Numbered from the stretch's first letter, positions 7,199 through 14,404 are shown. The stretch: DNA of 14,538 nt from Actinomycetota bacterium (GCA_030017355.1 JASEIR010000034.1:731-15268); one strand, 5' to 3'. Notes: generated by a model from the letters alone, not told the origin. Program-made: numbers and translations.

Positions 7199-7951
7199 TT
7201 ACGTGCTTGTAAGCTCTTCTAAAACATCAGCTGGAATATCAAAATTGCTATAGACATCCTGAACGTCGTCATTATCTTCAAGAGCATCAACAAGCTTTAA
7301 AACTTTTGCGGCATCTTCTTTGCTTAACTCAACAGGGTTTTTGGGGATCATGGCGATTTCTGCATGTGCAATTGGTATGCCATGTTTTTCAATTACGTTT
7401 TTGACAAAGTGAAATTCTGCCGGATCGGTTACTATCTGCCATTGGTCATCTTCGCTTGTCATATCTTCAGCGCCAGCCTCAACCGCCAACGAAAAAAGCT
7501 CATCTTCATCAATCGGATGCGACTTATCGATGGCAATGGTTCCCTTTCGATCAAACATCCAGGCTACCGACCCCGCCGTACCAAGGCTCCCTCCATATTT
7601 AGTAAACAGGTGGCGGATATCGGATGCTGTGCGATTGCGGTTATCAGTCATAACTTCAACCATAATTGCAACCCCGGCAGGGCCAAAGCCTTCATAGGTA
7701 AGCTCTTCATAAGAATCAGCAGCAAGCTCACCTGCCCCCTTCTTTATTGCACGCTCAATGTTTTCTGCTGGCATACTAAAGCTTTTTGCTTTTTCAATAG
7801 CGTTTGCGAGCGCTGCGTTCATATCAGGATTACTGCCATTTCGAGCAGCAACCATAATAGCACGGCTTAACTTGCCGAAAAGCTTGCCTCGTTTGGCATC
7901 CTCTTTGCTCTTTTTATGCTTAATGGTCGACCACTTCGAATGCCCTGACAT
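7199..7951 (-). CDS. yebC: YebC/TACO1 family protein (YebC/PmpR)
   Basis: The 250-residue protein begins MSGHSKWSTIKHKK, the hallmark of the family, followed by RGKLFGKLSRAIMVAAR and the central segment TYEGFGPAGVAIMVE. The acidic C-terminal part (ALEDNDDVQDVYSNFDIP) is also typical. The family was long annotated as a transcriptional regulator (PmpR), and the mitochondrial homologue TACO1 acts in translation; recent work favours a ribosome-associated role for bacterial members too. Which applies here cannot be read from sequence. The start is the ATG at 7951, overlapping the pdxT stop as TGATG, with GGAGG 4 bases upstream; a TTG one codon earlier is not needed. Translation is probably coupled to pdxT. 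Confidence 0.95.
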   Translation of the reverse strand: MSGHSKWSTIKHKKSKEDAKRGKLFGKLSRAIMVAARNGSNPDMNAALANAIEKAKSFSMPAENIERAIKKGAGELAADSYEELTYEGFGPAGVAIMVEVMTDNRNRTASDIRHLFTKYGGSLGTAGSVAWMFDRKGTIAIDKSHPIDEDELFSLAVEAGAEDMTSEDDQWQIVTDPAEFHFVKNVIEKHGIPIAHAEIAMIPKNPVELSKEDAAKVLKLVDALEDNDDVQDVYSNFDIPADVLEELTST

Positions 7952-8529
7952 CAAGCCTCCTTTACCATACCCAAGAAATACTTATGTATTCGTAAATCTC
8001 CTGTAAGCTCAGGATGAAATGCTGATGCAAGAAGATTTCCCTGCCTTGCCATTACCTTAATATTACCAAATTCAGCCATGATTTTGACATTTTTGCTTAC
8101 GTTTTCAATCCATGGAGCCCTAATAAAGACTGCTTTAAACCGATGACCAACATCTTTAATATCAAGTTCAGCTTCAAAACTTTCTCTTTGTCGCCCAAAA
8201 GCATTGCGTCTTGCCTCGATGTCCATCAAGGATAAGAGGGGCTGGTCTCCCTCGGTAATTTTTTTAGCCAAAAGGATCATGCCAGCGCAGGTTCCATAAA
8301 TCGGCTTGCCTGTGGCATGAAAGTCGCGGATGGCCTCGATAAAGCCATACTCGACCATAAGCTTGCCAATGGTGGTGCTTTCGCCACCTGGTATGATTAA
8401 GCCGGCAACTTCTTTAAGCTCATTGGGCCATTTTATAGCTATACCGGATGCCTCCAACGCGTCGATATGTTGAATATGTTCTCGCACCGCCCCCTGAAGA
8501 GCAAGCACACCTATTTTAGTAGTGCTCAA
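7951..8529 (-). CDS. pdxT: Pyridoxal 5'-phosphate synthase glutaminase subunit PdxT
   Basis: PdxT hydrolyses glutamine and passes ammonia to PdxS for vitamin B6 synthesis. The 192-residue class I glutamine amidotransferase has PGGEST (48-52), the nucleophile elbow GTCAGM with Cys81, and the His172/Glu174 pair in FHPEL, so the catalytic triad is intact. The start is TTG at 8529; AAGGAAG lies about 7 bases upstream and no nearby in-frame ATG competes. It overlaps yebC by TGATG. Unlike the usual tight pdxS-pdxT pair, it is separated from pdxS by 482 bp of repeats. Confidence 0.96.
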   Translation of the reverse strand: MSTTKIGVLALQGAVREHIQHIDALEASGIAIKWPNELKEVAGLIIPGGESTTIGKLMVEYGFIEAIRDFHATGKPIYGTCAGMILLAKKITEGDQPLLSLMDIEARRNAFGRQRESFEAELDIKDVGHRFKAVFIRAPWIENVSKNVKIMAEFGNIKVMARQGNLLASAFHPELTGDLRIHKYFLGMVKEA

Positions 8530-8613
8530 TTGCTTTCTTCCTTTTTAAATTAAGTTTCGCAATTTTAAAATTGAACCCTTTAGATCAGGGGATTAAACAA
8601 TGTTACAAAAAGA

Positions 8614-8802
8614 TGTCATTCTGAGGTGGAGGCGATAGCCGTAACCGAAGAATCTAAATAATATCTTCATTATTCTGCCACTAGGCAGTACATTACCAAC
8701 AAGGTGATGGTTGATCAAAAGGCATGTCTATGTCTAAATTTTTAGAAAATATGATTTAGATCCCTCGACTCCGGGCTTCGCCCTCCGCTCGGGATGACAT
8801 TT
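8614..8802. repeat. Dispersed inverted-repeat element, long copy
   Basis: The left end TGTCATTCTGAGG (8614-8626) runs into GAAGAATCT, and the right end, AGATCCCTCGACTCC (8758-8772) followed by CTCGGGATGACA (8788-8799), is roughly its reverse complement. The interior is AT-rich and codes for nothing visible. Similar GTCATTCTGAG / GGATGAC modules are widespread in bacterial intergenic regions. A mobile MITE-like origin is possible, but I see no clear target duplication. Confidence 0.6.
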
Positions 8803-8892
8803 ACAGGGCCTTTAACGGCCTCCGCTCGGGATGACATTTACAGGGCCTTTAACGGCCTCCGCTCAGGATGACATTTAAAAGACCTTCGGCCC
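8782..8892. repeat. 37-bp tandem repeat, about three units
   Basis: Two identical 37-bp units, 8782-8818 and 8819-8855, each contain CCTCCGCTCGGGATGACATT followed by a CAGGGCCTTTAACGG segment. A third copy starts at 8856, carries CTCAGG in place of CTCGGG and degenerates after ACATTTA. The unit is the right end of the preceding dispersed element, so that end appears to have been amplified in place. Confidence 0.8.
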
Positions 8893-8898
8893 TTCGGA

Positions 8899-8946
8899 CC
8901 TGTCCTGAGCGAAGTCGAAGGGCCTGTCCTGAGCGAAGTCGAAGGA
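8899..8946. repeat. 24-bp tandem repeat, two units
   Basis: Units at 8899-8922 and 8923-8946 share CCTGTCCTGAGCGAAGTCGA followed by AGG and differ only in the last base. Just upstream, CCTTCGGCCCTTCGG (8883-8897) is partly complementary to the GAAGG ends, so the transcript could fold. Together with the preceding elements this fills most of the pdxS-pdxT gap; the rest (8530-8613 and 8947-9011) shows no gene, only another GC-rich module, CCCCGGACCCCGAAC, at 8988-9002. Confidence 0.8.
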
Positions 8947-9011
8947 ATGGCAAAAGGTGGGTTGCAAAATCCCTGTGACATTCCATACCCCGGACCCCGA
9001 ACTCTTATCGA

Positions 9012-9896
9012 TTACCAACCTCTCTCTTGCATCAGCTCAGCCTCAGGTATCTGGCTGATTTCAATTCCAGGCATTGGTTCTCCTAAATCTTTTGATACCT
9101 TCGCTAGAAGTTCTGGATCGTTATAATGCGTTGTTGCAAGAACAATTGCTCTAGCTCGTTTAGCTGGATCTGAGCTTTTGAAGATGCCTGACCCAACGAA
9201 TATGCCGTCTGCCCCTAGCTGCATCATTAGGGCAGCATCAGCTGGAGTAGCAACGCCGCCGGCCGAGAAATTAACTACTGGTAATCTTCCATTATCATGT
9301 ACCCACTTCACCAGCTCATATGGAGCCTGAAGGTCCTTTGCAGCTGCAAATAATTCCTCATTGCTTAGACCTTTTAGCCAAGCTATGCCCTGGTTTACAG
9401 CACGCATATGACGGACTGCTTCAACTATATTGCCAGTCCCTGGCTCACCTTTTGTTCTAATCATGGCTGCTCCTTCTGAAATGCGTCTTAAGGCTTCGCC
9501 AAGGTCACGACAGCCACAAACAAACGGCACCTTAAAATCCCACTTATTAATATGATGTTCTTCGTCGGCTGGAGTAAGAACCTCGCTTTCATCGATATAA
9601 TCTACGCCTAATGCTTCAAGGATTTGCGCTTCCACAAAATGCCCAATCCTTGCTTTAGCCATAACTGGGATAGTTACTGCGCTCATTATTCTCTCTATCA
9701 CCGTGGGGTCAGCCATGCGCGCAATACCGCCAGCTGCTCTGATATCAGCAGGAACTCTCTCGAGTGCCATAACTGCAACCGCCCCTGCCTCTTCAGCTAT
9801 CTTTGCCTGATCCGGCGTTGTTACATCCATTATAACACCGCCTTTTAGCATCTCAGCTAGGCCAGTTTTTACTCTAAGCGTCCCAGTTTCAACCAT
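9012..9896 (-). CDS. pdxS: Pyridoxal 5'-phosphate synthase lyase subunit PdxS
   Basis: PdxS builds pyridoxal 5'-phosphate directly from ribose 5-phosphate, glyceraldehyde 3-phosphate and ammonia supplied by PdxT; the family forms a 12-mer surrounded by PdxT subunits. The 294-residue TIM-barrel protein retains D24 in VIMDV, the first catalytic lysine K81 in PVMAKARIGHF, and the second, K149, in IRTKGEPGTGNIVEA. Length and motifs are fully typical. The ATG at 9896 is preceded by AAAGGA, with a further AAGGAG just before it. Three GTTTACA half-sites lie 35-65 bp upstream of the start, suggesting transcriptional control. This is the first gene of the minus-strand pdx-yebC-ruv run. Confidence 0.97.
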   Translation of the reverse strand: MVETGTLRVKTGLAEMLKGGVIMDVTTPDQAKIAEEAGAVAVMALERVPADIRAAGGIARMADPTVIERIMSAVTIPVMAKARIGHFVEAQILEALGVDYIDESEVLTPADEEHHINKWDFKVPFVCGCRDLGEALRRISEGAAMIRTKGEPGTGNIVEAVRHMRAVNQGIAWLKGLSNEELFAAAKDLQAPYELVKWVHDNGRLPVVNFSAGGVATPADAALMMQLGADGIFVGSGIFKSSDPAKRARAIVLATTHYNDPELLAKVSKDLGEPMPGIEISQIPEAELMQERGW

Positions 9897-9931
9897 TGAA
9901 ATCCTTTCTCCTTTTTACTTGGAATAAATTG

Positions 9932-9961
9932 GTTTACAACAATGTAAACTTTAGGTTTACA
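9932..9961. promoter_or_regulatory. Operator-like cluster of three GTTTACA half-sites before pdxS
   Basis: GTTTACA occurs at 9932-9938, inverted as TGTAAAC at 9943-9949, and again direct at 9955-9961. Neighbouring sites are centred 11 and 12 bp apart, about one helical turn, so a dimeric or tandem-binding regulator could contact one DNA face. The cluster lies between a candidate -10 box and the pdxS ribosome site, a position suited to repression. MocR-type PdxR regulators control pdxST in several Gram-positive bacteria through clustered repeats; that this is their site is inference, and the half-site is not one I can assign. Confidence 0.5.
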
Positions 9962-9964
9962 TGA

Positions 9965-9970
9965 TTTATA
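9965..9970 (-). promoter_or_regulatory. Candidate -10 box for pdxS
   Basis: TATAAA on the minus strand, one base from consensus, lies 69 bp upstream of the pdxS start. No good -35 box stands 16-18 bp upstream. A rival reading uses TTTACA within the half-site cluster as -35 and TATTCC 16 bp later as -10. Either reading puts the half-sites within the promoter region. Confidence 0.35.
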
Positions 9971-10106
9971 AAGTTGTTAATCGTAAGTTGACATTTCTCC
10001 TTAACCTGCTATTTAAAATCCAGCTCTGTTTCCTATCATACTAGAACAAATACCTGGTCGCAACTGCTTAATGGCTTATGTGAGCAGCTAAAATTAGTGG
10101 TTAAGC

Positions 10107-10928
10107 TTACTTTTGGCAATCTGGGCAGACATATGTTCCCCTACCGGCAACTTTTATCTTAACAACAGTACCAGCACAATCGTTACCGCAAGGCTTACCA
10201 GCCTGGTAATGAACCTTTAAGAAATTCCCATAATTTCCCTTCTTCCCATAAAGATCGATGTAAGAGATGATAGAAGTACCTCTTTCAGCAATTGCCCTAG
10301 ATAAAATCACACGTATCCCTTCATATATGCGCCGAATCTCTTCATCTGTAAGAGATCCAGCGGGCCTTGCTGGGTAAACGCGTGCGTAAAAAAGTATCTC
10401 ATCGGCATAAATATTCCCAATGCCTGCTATAAACGATTGATCCAAGAGCAATCCTTTTATTTGACTTCTTGGCCTCCTTTGAAGCATCTCTCTAAAAGTA
10501 TCAAGTGTAAATTGGTCAGAAAGAGGCTCCGGCCCCAAACGACTTAGCTCAGGTGATCGGAAGACATCCCCTGATATCAATTTCACATAGCCGAAAAGAC
10601 GAGGGTCGCGGAATCGAAGCTCGTAGCCGTTATTTAGCACGAATATAACCTGAGCTTTCTCTTTTTCCACATCTGCAGGCATGTATAGAAGATTTCCTGC
10701 CACTTTTAAATGAAAAAGAAGCGTGTCCCCAGATGAAAGGTGAATTAAGATTATTTTTGCCCGCCGGCCAATCCCAGTTATCGTTGTTCCTCTAACTCGG
10801 CGAACAAAATCATTTGTGGGAATCTTTACCACACTTGAAACCGGGACTTCAACATCGACTATTTTTAGGCCAACCACTGATTGCTCAAGCTCACGCTTTA
10901 TTGTTTCGACTTCAGGCAGTTCCGGCAA
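10107..10928 (-). CDS. mutM: Formamidopyrimidine-DNA glycosylase (Fpg/MutM)
   Basis: This bifunctional glycosylase/AP lyase removes 8-oxoguanine and formamidopyrimidines from DNA. The 273-residue protein begins MPELPEVETI, giving the catalytic Pro2 and Glu3 after Met removal. K58 in RRAK, N172 in IAGIGNIYADEILF, R110 and F112 in DPRLFG, and R263 in AGRGTYVCP are in place. The C-terminal zinc finger has four cysteines (247, 251, 268, 271). The usual HLxM(S/T)G motif reads HLKVAG, with Val76 where the DNA-wedge methionine is expected. The start is TTG at 10928 with AGGAG 9 bases upstream; no other start would give the required N-terminal Pro. It ends 210 bp before pdxS, so co-transcription is uncertain. 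Confidence 0.96.
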   Translation of the reverse strand: MPELPEVETIKRELEQSVVGLKIVDVEVPVSSVVKIPTNDFVRRVRGTTITGIGRRAKIILIHLSSGDTLLFHLKVAGNLLYMPADVEKEKAQVIFVLNNGYELRFRDPRLFGYVKLISGDVFRSPELSRLGPEPLSDQFTLDTFREMLQRRPRSQIKGLLLDQSFIAGIGNIYADEILFYARVYPARPAGSLTDEEIRRIYEGIRVILSRAIAERGTSIISYIDLYGKKGNYGNFLKVHYQAGKPCGNDCAGTVVKIKVAGRGTYVCPDCQK

Positions 10929-11052
10929 CTTAATTCACTCCTAATCACGGTAGTCTTTCGCAACAAGGTCCCTCTGCTTGCCAATAACTATGATACATTA
11001 AGGTTACAGCAATCTAGTACCGCTTCATCTTAATTTGTACGCAATGCTTTAC

Positions 11053-11143
11053 TGTCATTGCAAGGAGCGAGATTCCTCACTTTGTTCGGGACAGGCTAAG
11101 CAATCTCCGAGATTGCCACGGGCCTTTGGCCCTCGCAATGACA
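11053..11143. repeat. Cruciform-type dispersed repeat element
   Basis: Outer arms TGTCATTGCAAGG (11053-11065) and CCTCGCAATGACA (11131-11143) pair at 12 of 13 positions. Inside are two more perfect hairpins, GCAATCTC/GAGATTGC (11100-11116) and GGGCC-TTT-GGCCC (11120-11132, partly overlapping the outer arm). Half of the same family is seen at 1686-1725. No run of T follows in either direction, so it is not a classical terminator. The rest of the 10929-11349 gap holds no gene. Confidence 0.75.
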
Positions 11144-11257
11144 CAGGAATTAAGTTGATATGGTACTAGAAAGCCATTTATTTAAGATTTCTTAAGACTG
11201 ATTCATTTCGTCTCCAAGAAAATAAGTTGATAAACACATCGTTAAAATCCGGCTTTT

Positions 11258-11278
11258 TTGGTATTCTAGGAATACCAA
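11258..11278. promoter_or_regulatory. 21-bp palindrome upstream of the rhomboid gene
   Basis: TTGGTATTC-TAG-GAATACCAA is a perfect palindrome with 9-bp arms and a 3-base centre, 72 bp before the rhomboid start. It is followed by TTGG, repeating its first four bases. No T tract follows on either strand, so an operator for a dimeric regulator, or an RNA hairpin in the leader, is more likely than a terminator. I could not place a convincing promoter here. Confidence 0.45.
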
Positions 11279-11349
11279 TTGGTCGCCTTGTAATGTTATC
11301 CCAACAGCTTAAAGGGAATAACATAAAAAACTTAAGGGCTGGAGGAAAT

Positions 11350-12042
11350 ATGCTCATACCAATTCGGGATGATAATCCAACCAGACGGTTCCCTATTATA
11401 ACCATTTCTTTGATTGCAATTAACATAGCCGTCTTTGTTTACACACTTTCATTACCAACAGAGCAAGCCTTAATGCAGTTCTATAACTCCTTTGCTCTGT
11501 TCCCAAAAGCAATTGTTACGGGCACTCCTGTAACACCAAATTCTATTCAGCCAGTTTATCTCACACTTATTACATCCATGTTTCTTCATGGCGGTTTCTT
11601 GCACATTGCCTTTAATATGCTATTTCTTTGGATTTTCGGAAACAATGTTGAGGACTTCTTCGGTCGCTTCAGGTTTTTAGTTTTTTACCTGCTGGCAGGG
11701 ATTGGGGGCTCGCTCTTACAGATTGCTTTTGATCCTAATTCAACCATACCAAATATTGGAGCAAGCGGAGCAATATCGGGCGTTCTTGCAGCCTACCTTA
11801 TACTCTACCCTAGCGCTCGAGTACTAACAGTTATTCCAATCATATTTTTTATCGAAATTATAAGGATACCCGCGGTCATATTAATCGGTTTTTGGTTTTT
11901 ACTTCAGATACTCTCGGCTGTATTCATTTCAAGCGGTACTGGCGGTGGGGTTGCGTATCTTGCACACATTGGCGGTTTTATAGCCGGATTAATCATGACA
12001 CTCCTTGCGCCAAGGAGAAGACACAGAAGATATACAGGGTAA
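11350..12042 (+). CDS. Rhomboid family intramembrane serine protease
   Basis: Rhomboids cleave membrane proteins within or next to their transmembrane helices. This 230-residue protein has several hydrophobic segments (about 14-32, 69-97, 108-126, 140-156, 159-193 and 203-219). The catalytic Ser139 lies in GASGAISG and His206 in AHIGGFIAGL. The HGGFLHIAFNML segment supplies H85 and N89, the HxxxN pair that stabilises the oxyanion. The start IPIRDDNPTRRFP is typical of bacterial members. I chose the ATG at 11350 because GGAGG lies 4 bases upstream; the in-frame TTG at 11227 would add 41 residues without homologue-like features and has no ribosome site. The C-terminus is a short basic tail (RRRHRRY). 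Substrate unknown. Confidence 0.93.
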   Translation: MLIPIRDDNPTRRFPIITISLIAINIAVFVYTLSLPTEQALMQFYNSFALFPKAIVTGTPVTPNSIQPVYLTLITSMFLHGGFLHIAFNMLFLWIFGNNVEDFFGRFRFLVFYLLAGIGGSLLQIAFDPNSTIPNIGASGAISGVLAAYLILYPSARVLTVIPIIFFIEIIRIPAVILIGFWFLLQILSAVFISSGTGGGVAYLAHIGGFIAGLIMTLLAPRRRHRRYTG

Positions 12043-12085
12043 TTCTTGCTATGCAGGATAATTTCTGGCATACGGTCGATAATTG

Positions 12086-12114
12086 ATTACATTGTGCAAA
12101 TTATGCGGTAAAAT
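12086..12114 (+). promoter_or_regulatory. Candidate promoter for the EF-G-like gene
   Basis: ATTACA (-35, four of six consensus bases), a 17-bp spacer and TAAAAT (-10, five of six) would start transcription near 12121 and give a leader of about 195 bases. It lies 44 bp after the rhomboid stop codon. Readthrough from the rhomboid gene is the alternative. Confidence 0.4.
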
Positions 12115-12149
12115 TGTATTCAGCTCTCGCCCAATTTATCCTGAGCAGC

Positions 12150-12299
12150 TATAAGGCTTTGATTTCGCAAAGCCGTATAAGCTATTCTATAGCTATTTGC
12201 GTATACATAACAGAAAAAGCAAGCAACTGTTTTTGCATTTAAAATATGACCACTTCTCGTGGTTAGATAAATTTTAGCAACTTTTTAAGCTTTAAAGCT
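12150..12299 (+). other. Structured 5' leader upstream of the EF-G-like gene
   Basis: Several hairpins follow one another: GGCTTTG-atttcg-CAAAGCC (12155-12174, with flanking TATA pairs at 12150-12153 and 12176-12179), AGCTAT-TCT-ATAGCT (12180-12194), ACCAC-ttctc-GTGGT (12249-12263), and the 12-bp palindrome AGCTTTAAAGCT (12288-12299) just before the ribosome site. None is followed by a T run, so no terminator is evident. I recognise no known riboswitch. The region contains no supported coding frame. Confidence 0.4.
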
Positions 12300-12316
12300 A
12301 AAGGGAGGAGATATTT

Positions 12317-14398
12317 TTGAAAAAATACGCTACTAAAAATATTAGAAATCTAGCTCTAGTTGGTCACGGGGGTAGCGGTAAAACCACTCTTGCCGAGGCA
12401 ATGCTTTTTATAACTGGAGCAATCACAAGATTTGGAAAGGTTGATGAAGGTAATACAACTACAGATTACGATCCTGAGGAAATTAGGCGCAAGTTCTCTA
12501 TAAATACCTCCCTGGCCCCCTGCGAATGGAATAACCACAAAATTAACGTGGTTGATACTCCAGGATACGCAGATTTTATAGGCGAGGTATACAGTGCACT
12601 AAGCGCCGTTGATATAGCTGCGATCGTTGTGGATGCGGTATCCGGCCTTGAGGTCCAAACAGAGCGAGTTTGGGCCATAGCTGATGAATTTAATCTAGCC
12701 AAGATGGTCATCATTAACCGGATGGATAAAGAGCACGCCAGCTTTGATGAAACCCTTAAGGTCATACAAGAGGTATATAGCGATAAGGTCACTCCGCTTC
12801 AGCTGCCCGTTGGAAGTCAGGCTAATTTTAAAGGCGTTGTCGATGTACTAAAGCAGAAAGCTTACATTACGGCTGATGGAAAAACATCAATTGAAGGTGT
12901 TCCTGCAGATATGGCTGATGCTGTAGCATCAGCTCGTGAAGCTCTCATTGAGCGAATTGCGGAAAGCGACGATGTTTTGATGGAGAAATACCTCGAAGAG
13001 GGAGAACTAAGCGAGAAAGAAATAATGGATGGGCTCAAGGCAGCAATAGCTTCAGGCCAGGTTATACCAGTAACCTGTACTGCAGCATTTACCGCAGTCG
13101 GTGTGCAGGGGCTATTAGATGCAATTGTTGATTTTCTTCCATCTCCAATTGATAGAGGTGCCATTAAAGGCATTGACTCCAAGAGTGATCAAGAAATAGA
13201 AATAAAACCTTCAGAATCCGAACCCCTTGCCGCTTATGTTTTTAAAACAGTTGCTGACCCTTATGTTGGAAAGCTTAGCTACTTTAGGGTATTCTCAGGC
13301 AACCTTAAGGCCAACTCTACTGTATTTGATTCTAGCCAAGGTAAAAAAGAACGTGTTGGCCATGTATTTGTTGTCCGCGGCAAAACCCAAGAGGATGTCA
13401 GTGATATTCCAGCTGGCGATATTGGAGCTGTTGCAAAACTAGCAGAAACCATGACGGGTGATACTCTTACCGAAGAAGGTAGAACTATTATACTACCAGC
13501 TATAAAATTCCCAGAGCCGGTTATCTCGGTAGCAGTGGCAGCCAAGAGCAAAAGTGATGAGGAAAAACTTGGTACGTCGCTTAACAGACTTGCCGAAGAA
13601 GACCCTACTTTAACTGTTAAAAGAGATACCGAGACCAGGCAAACAGTGTTATCCGGTATGGGTGATATGCACCTTGATATTATTACTGAAAGGCTTAAGA
13701 GAAAGTTTGGTGTTGAAGCCGAGCTCTCTGCTCCAAGAATTCCATATAAAGAAACAATAAAAGGAACTGCATCGGTTCAGGGACGCCACAAGAAACAATC
13801 CGGCGGCCGCGGCCAGTTTGGAGATGTTTGGCTTAAGATTGAGCCACTTCCAAGGGGAGCAGGCTTTGAGTTTGTTGACCAAATCGTCGGTGGGGTAGTG
13901 CCGCAACAATACCGCCCTGCAGTTGAGAAAGGCGTAAGAGAGGCCATGGAGCAAGGTATTCTTGCTGGATACCCAGCAGTAGACGTTAAAGTAACGCTTT
14001 ATGACGGGTCTTACCACGCGGTAGACTCATCTGAAATGGCGTTTAAGATTGCAGGGTCATTAGCCATGAAGAAAGGTTTTATGGAAGCAAAACCGGTTCT
14101 TCTTGAGCCAATTATGAAGGTTGAAGTTGTGGTTCCCGAGCAGTATATGGGAGACGTTATTGGAGACCTTTCCAGCCGCAGAGGTAAACCACTTGGCTCT
14201 GAATCACGTGGTCGAAATGTCGCTATTAGCGCACTGGTGCCGCTGGCAGAGATGGCAACATACGCTAGCTCTCTGCGCTCAATAACCTCCGGTAGAGGAG
14301 CTTATCATATGGAATTTGACCACTATGAGGAAGTTCCAGCAGATACAGCTAAGAAGATTATCGAGCAGTATGAGAAGGAGAGAGCAGCAGGGTCATAA
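12317..14398 (+). CDS. Elongation factor G-like GTPase (EF-G2 type)
   Basis: The 693-residue protein has the five-domain layout of translational GTPases of the EF-G family. P-loop GHGGSGKT is at 16-23, G3 DTPGY at 80-84, G4 NRMD at 134-137 and a G5-like CTAAFTAVGVQGLL further on. Domain IV has SGGRGQFGDVW and GSYHAVDSSEMAFK, and domain V has LLEPIMKVEVVVPEQYMGDVIGDLSSRRG. It differs from canonical EF-G, which reads AHIDAGKT, ERGITI and DTPGHVDF, and matches instead the EF-G2 paralogue group known from Thermus. A canonical fusA is therefore expected elsewhere, usually beside rpsL, rpsG and tuf. Its precise cellular role is unsettled. The TTG start has GGGAGGAG 6 bases upstream. It stands alone, behind a 274-bp gap. 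Confidence 0.92.
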   Translation: MKKYATKNIRNLALVGHGGSGKTTLAEAMLFITGAITRFGKVDEGNTTTDYDPEEIRRKFSINTSLAPCEWNNHKINVVDTPGYADFIGEVYSALSAVDIAAIVVDAVSGLEVQTERVWAIADEFNLAKMVIINRMDKEHASFDETLKVIQEVYSDKVTPLQLPVGSQANFKGVVDVLKQKAYITADGKTSIEGVPADMADAVASAREALIERIAESDDVLMEKYLEEGELSEKEIMDGLKAAIASGQVIPVTCTAAFTAVGVQGLLDAIVDFLPSPIDRGAIKGIDSKSDQEIEIKPSESEPLAAYVFKTVADPYVGKLSYFRVFSGNLKANSTVFDSSQGKKERVGHVFVVRGKTQEDVSDIPAGDIGAVAKLAETMTGDTLTEEGRTIILPAIKFPEPVISVAVAAKSKSDEEKLGTSLNRLAEEDPTLTVKRDTETRQTVLSGMGDMHLDIITERLKRKFGVEAELSAPRIPYKETIKGTASVQGRHKKQSGGRGQFGDVWLKIEPLPRGAGFEFVDQIVGGVVPQQYRPAVEKGVREAMEQGILAGYPAVDVKVTLYDGSYHAVDSSEMAFKIAGSLAMKKGFMEAKPVLLEPIMKVEVVVPEQYMGDVIGDLSSRRGKPLGSESRGRNVAISALVPLAEMATYASSLRSITSGRGAYHMEFDHYEEVPADTAKKIIEQYEKERAAGS

Positions 14399-14404
14399 AA
14401 ACCA

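Noticed and set aside
7364..7870. 168-codon plus-strand open frame
   Set aside because: It lies wholly antisense to yebC, whose family motifs are unmistakable, and has no recognisable domain.
8614..8946. CRISPR array
   Set aside because: The repeats are directly adjacent without unique spacers of even size, and the units belong to different families.
9932..9961. BirA-type biotin operator suggested by GGTTTACAA
   Set aside because: The classical BirA site has TTGTAAACC and GGTTTACAA separated by about 15 bp; here order and spacing differ (4-5 bp) and the gene is for vitamin B6, not biotin.
9988..10015. Plus-strand TTGACA followed by TATTTA after 16 bp, pointing into the 3' end of mutM
   Set aside because: The -10 match is poor (three of six), and no plus-strand gene follows; an antisense transcript cannot be excluded but is not supported.
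11100..11143. Intrinsic terminator within the cruciform repeat
   Set aside because: The stems are strong but no T tract follows in either direction; the structure fits a dispersed repeat better.
11227..11349. N-terminal extension of the rhomboid from TTG at 11227
   Set aside because: There is no ribosome site, the 41 added residues look unlike rhomboid N-termini, and the ATG at 11350 has GGAGG at good spacing.
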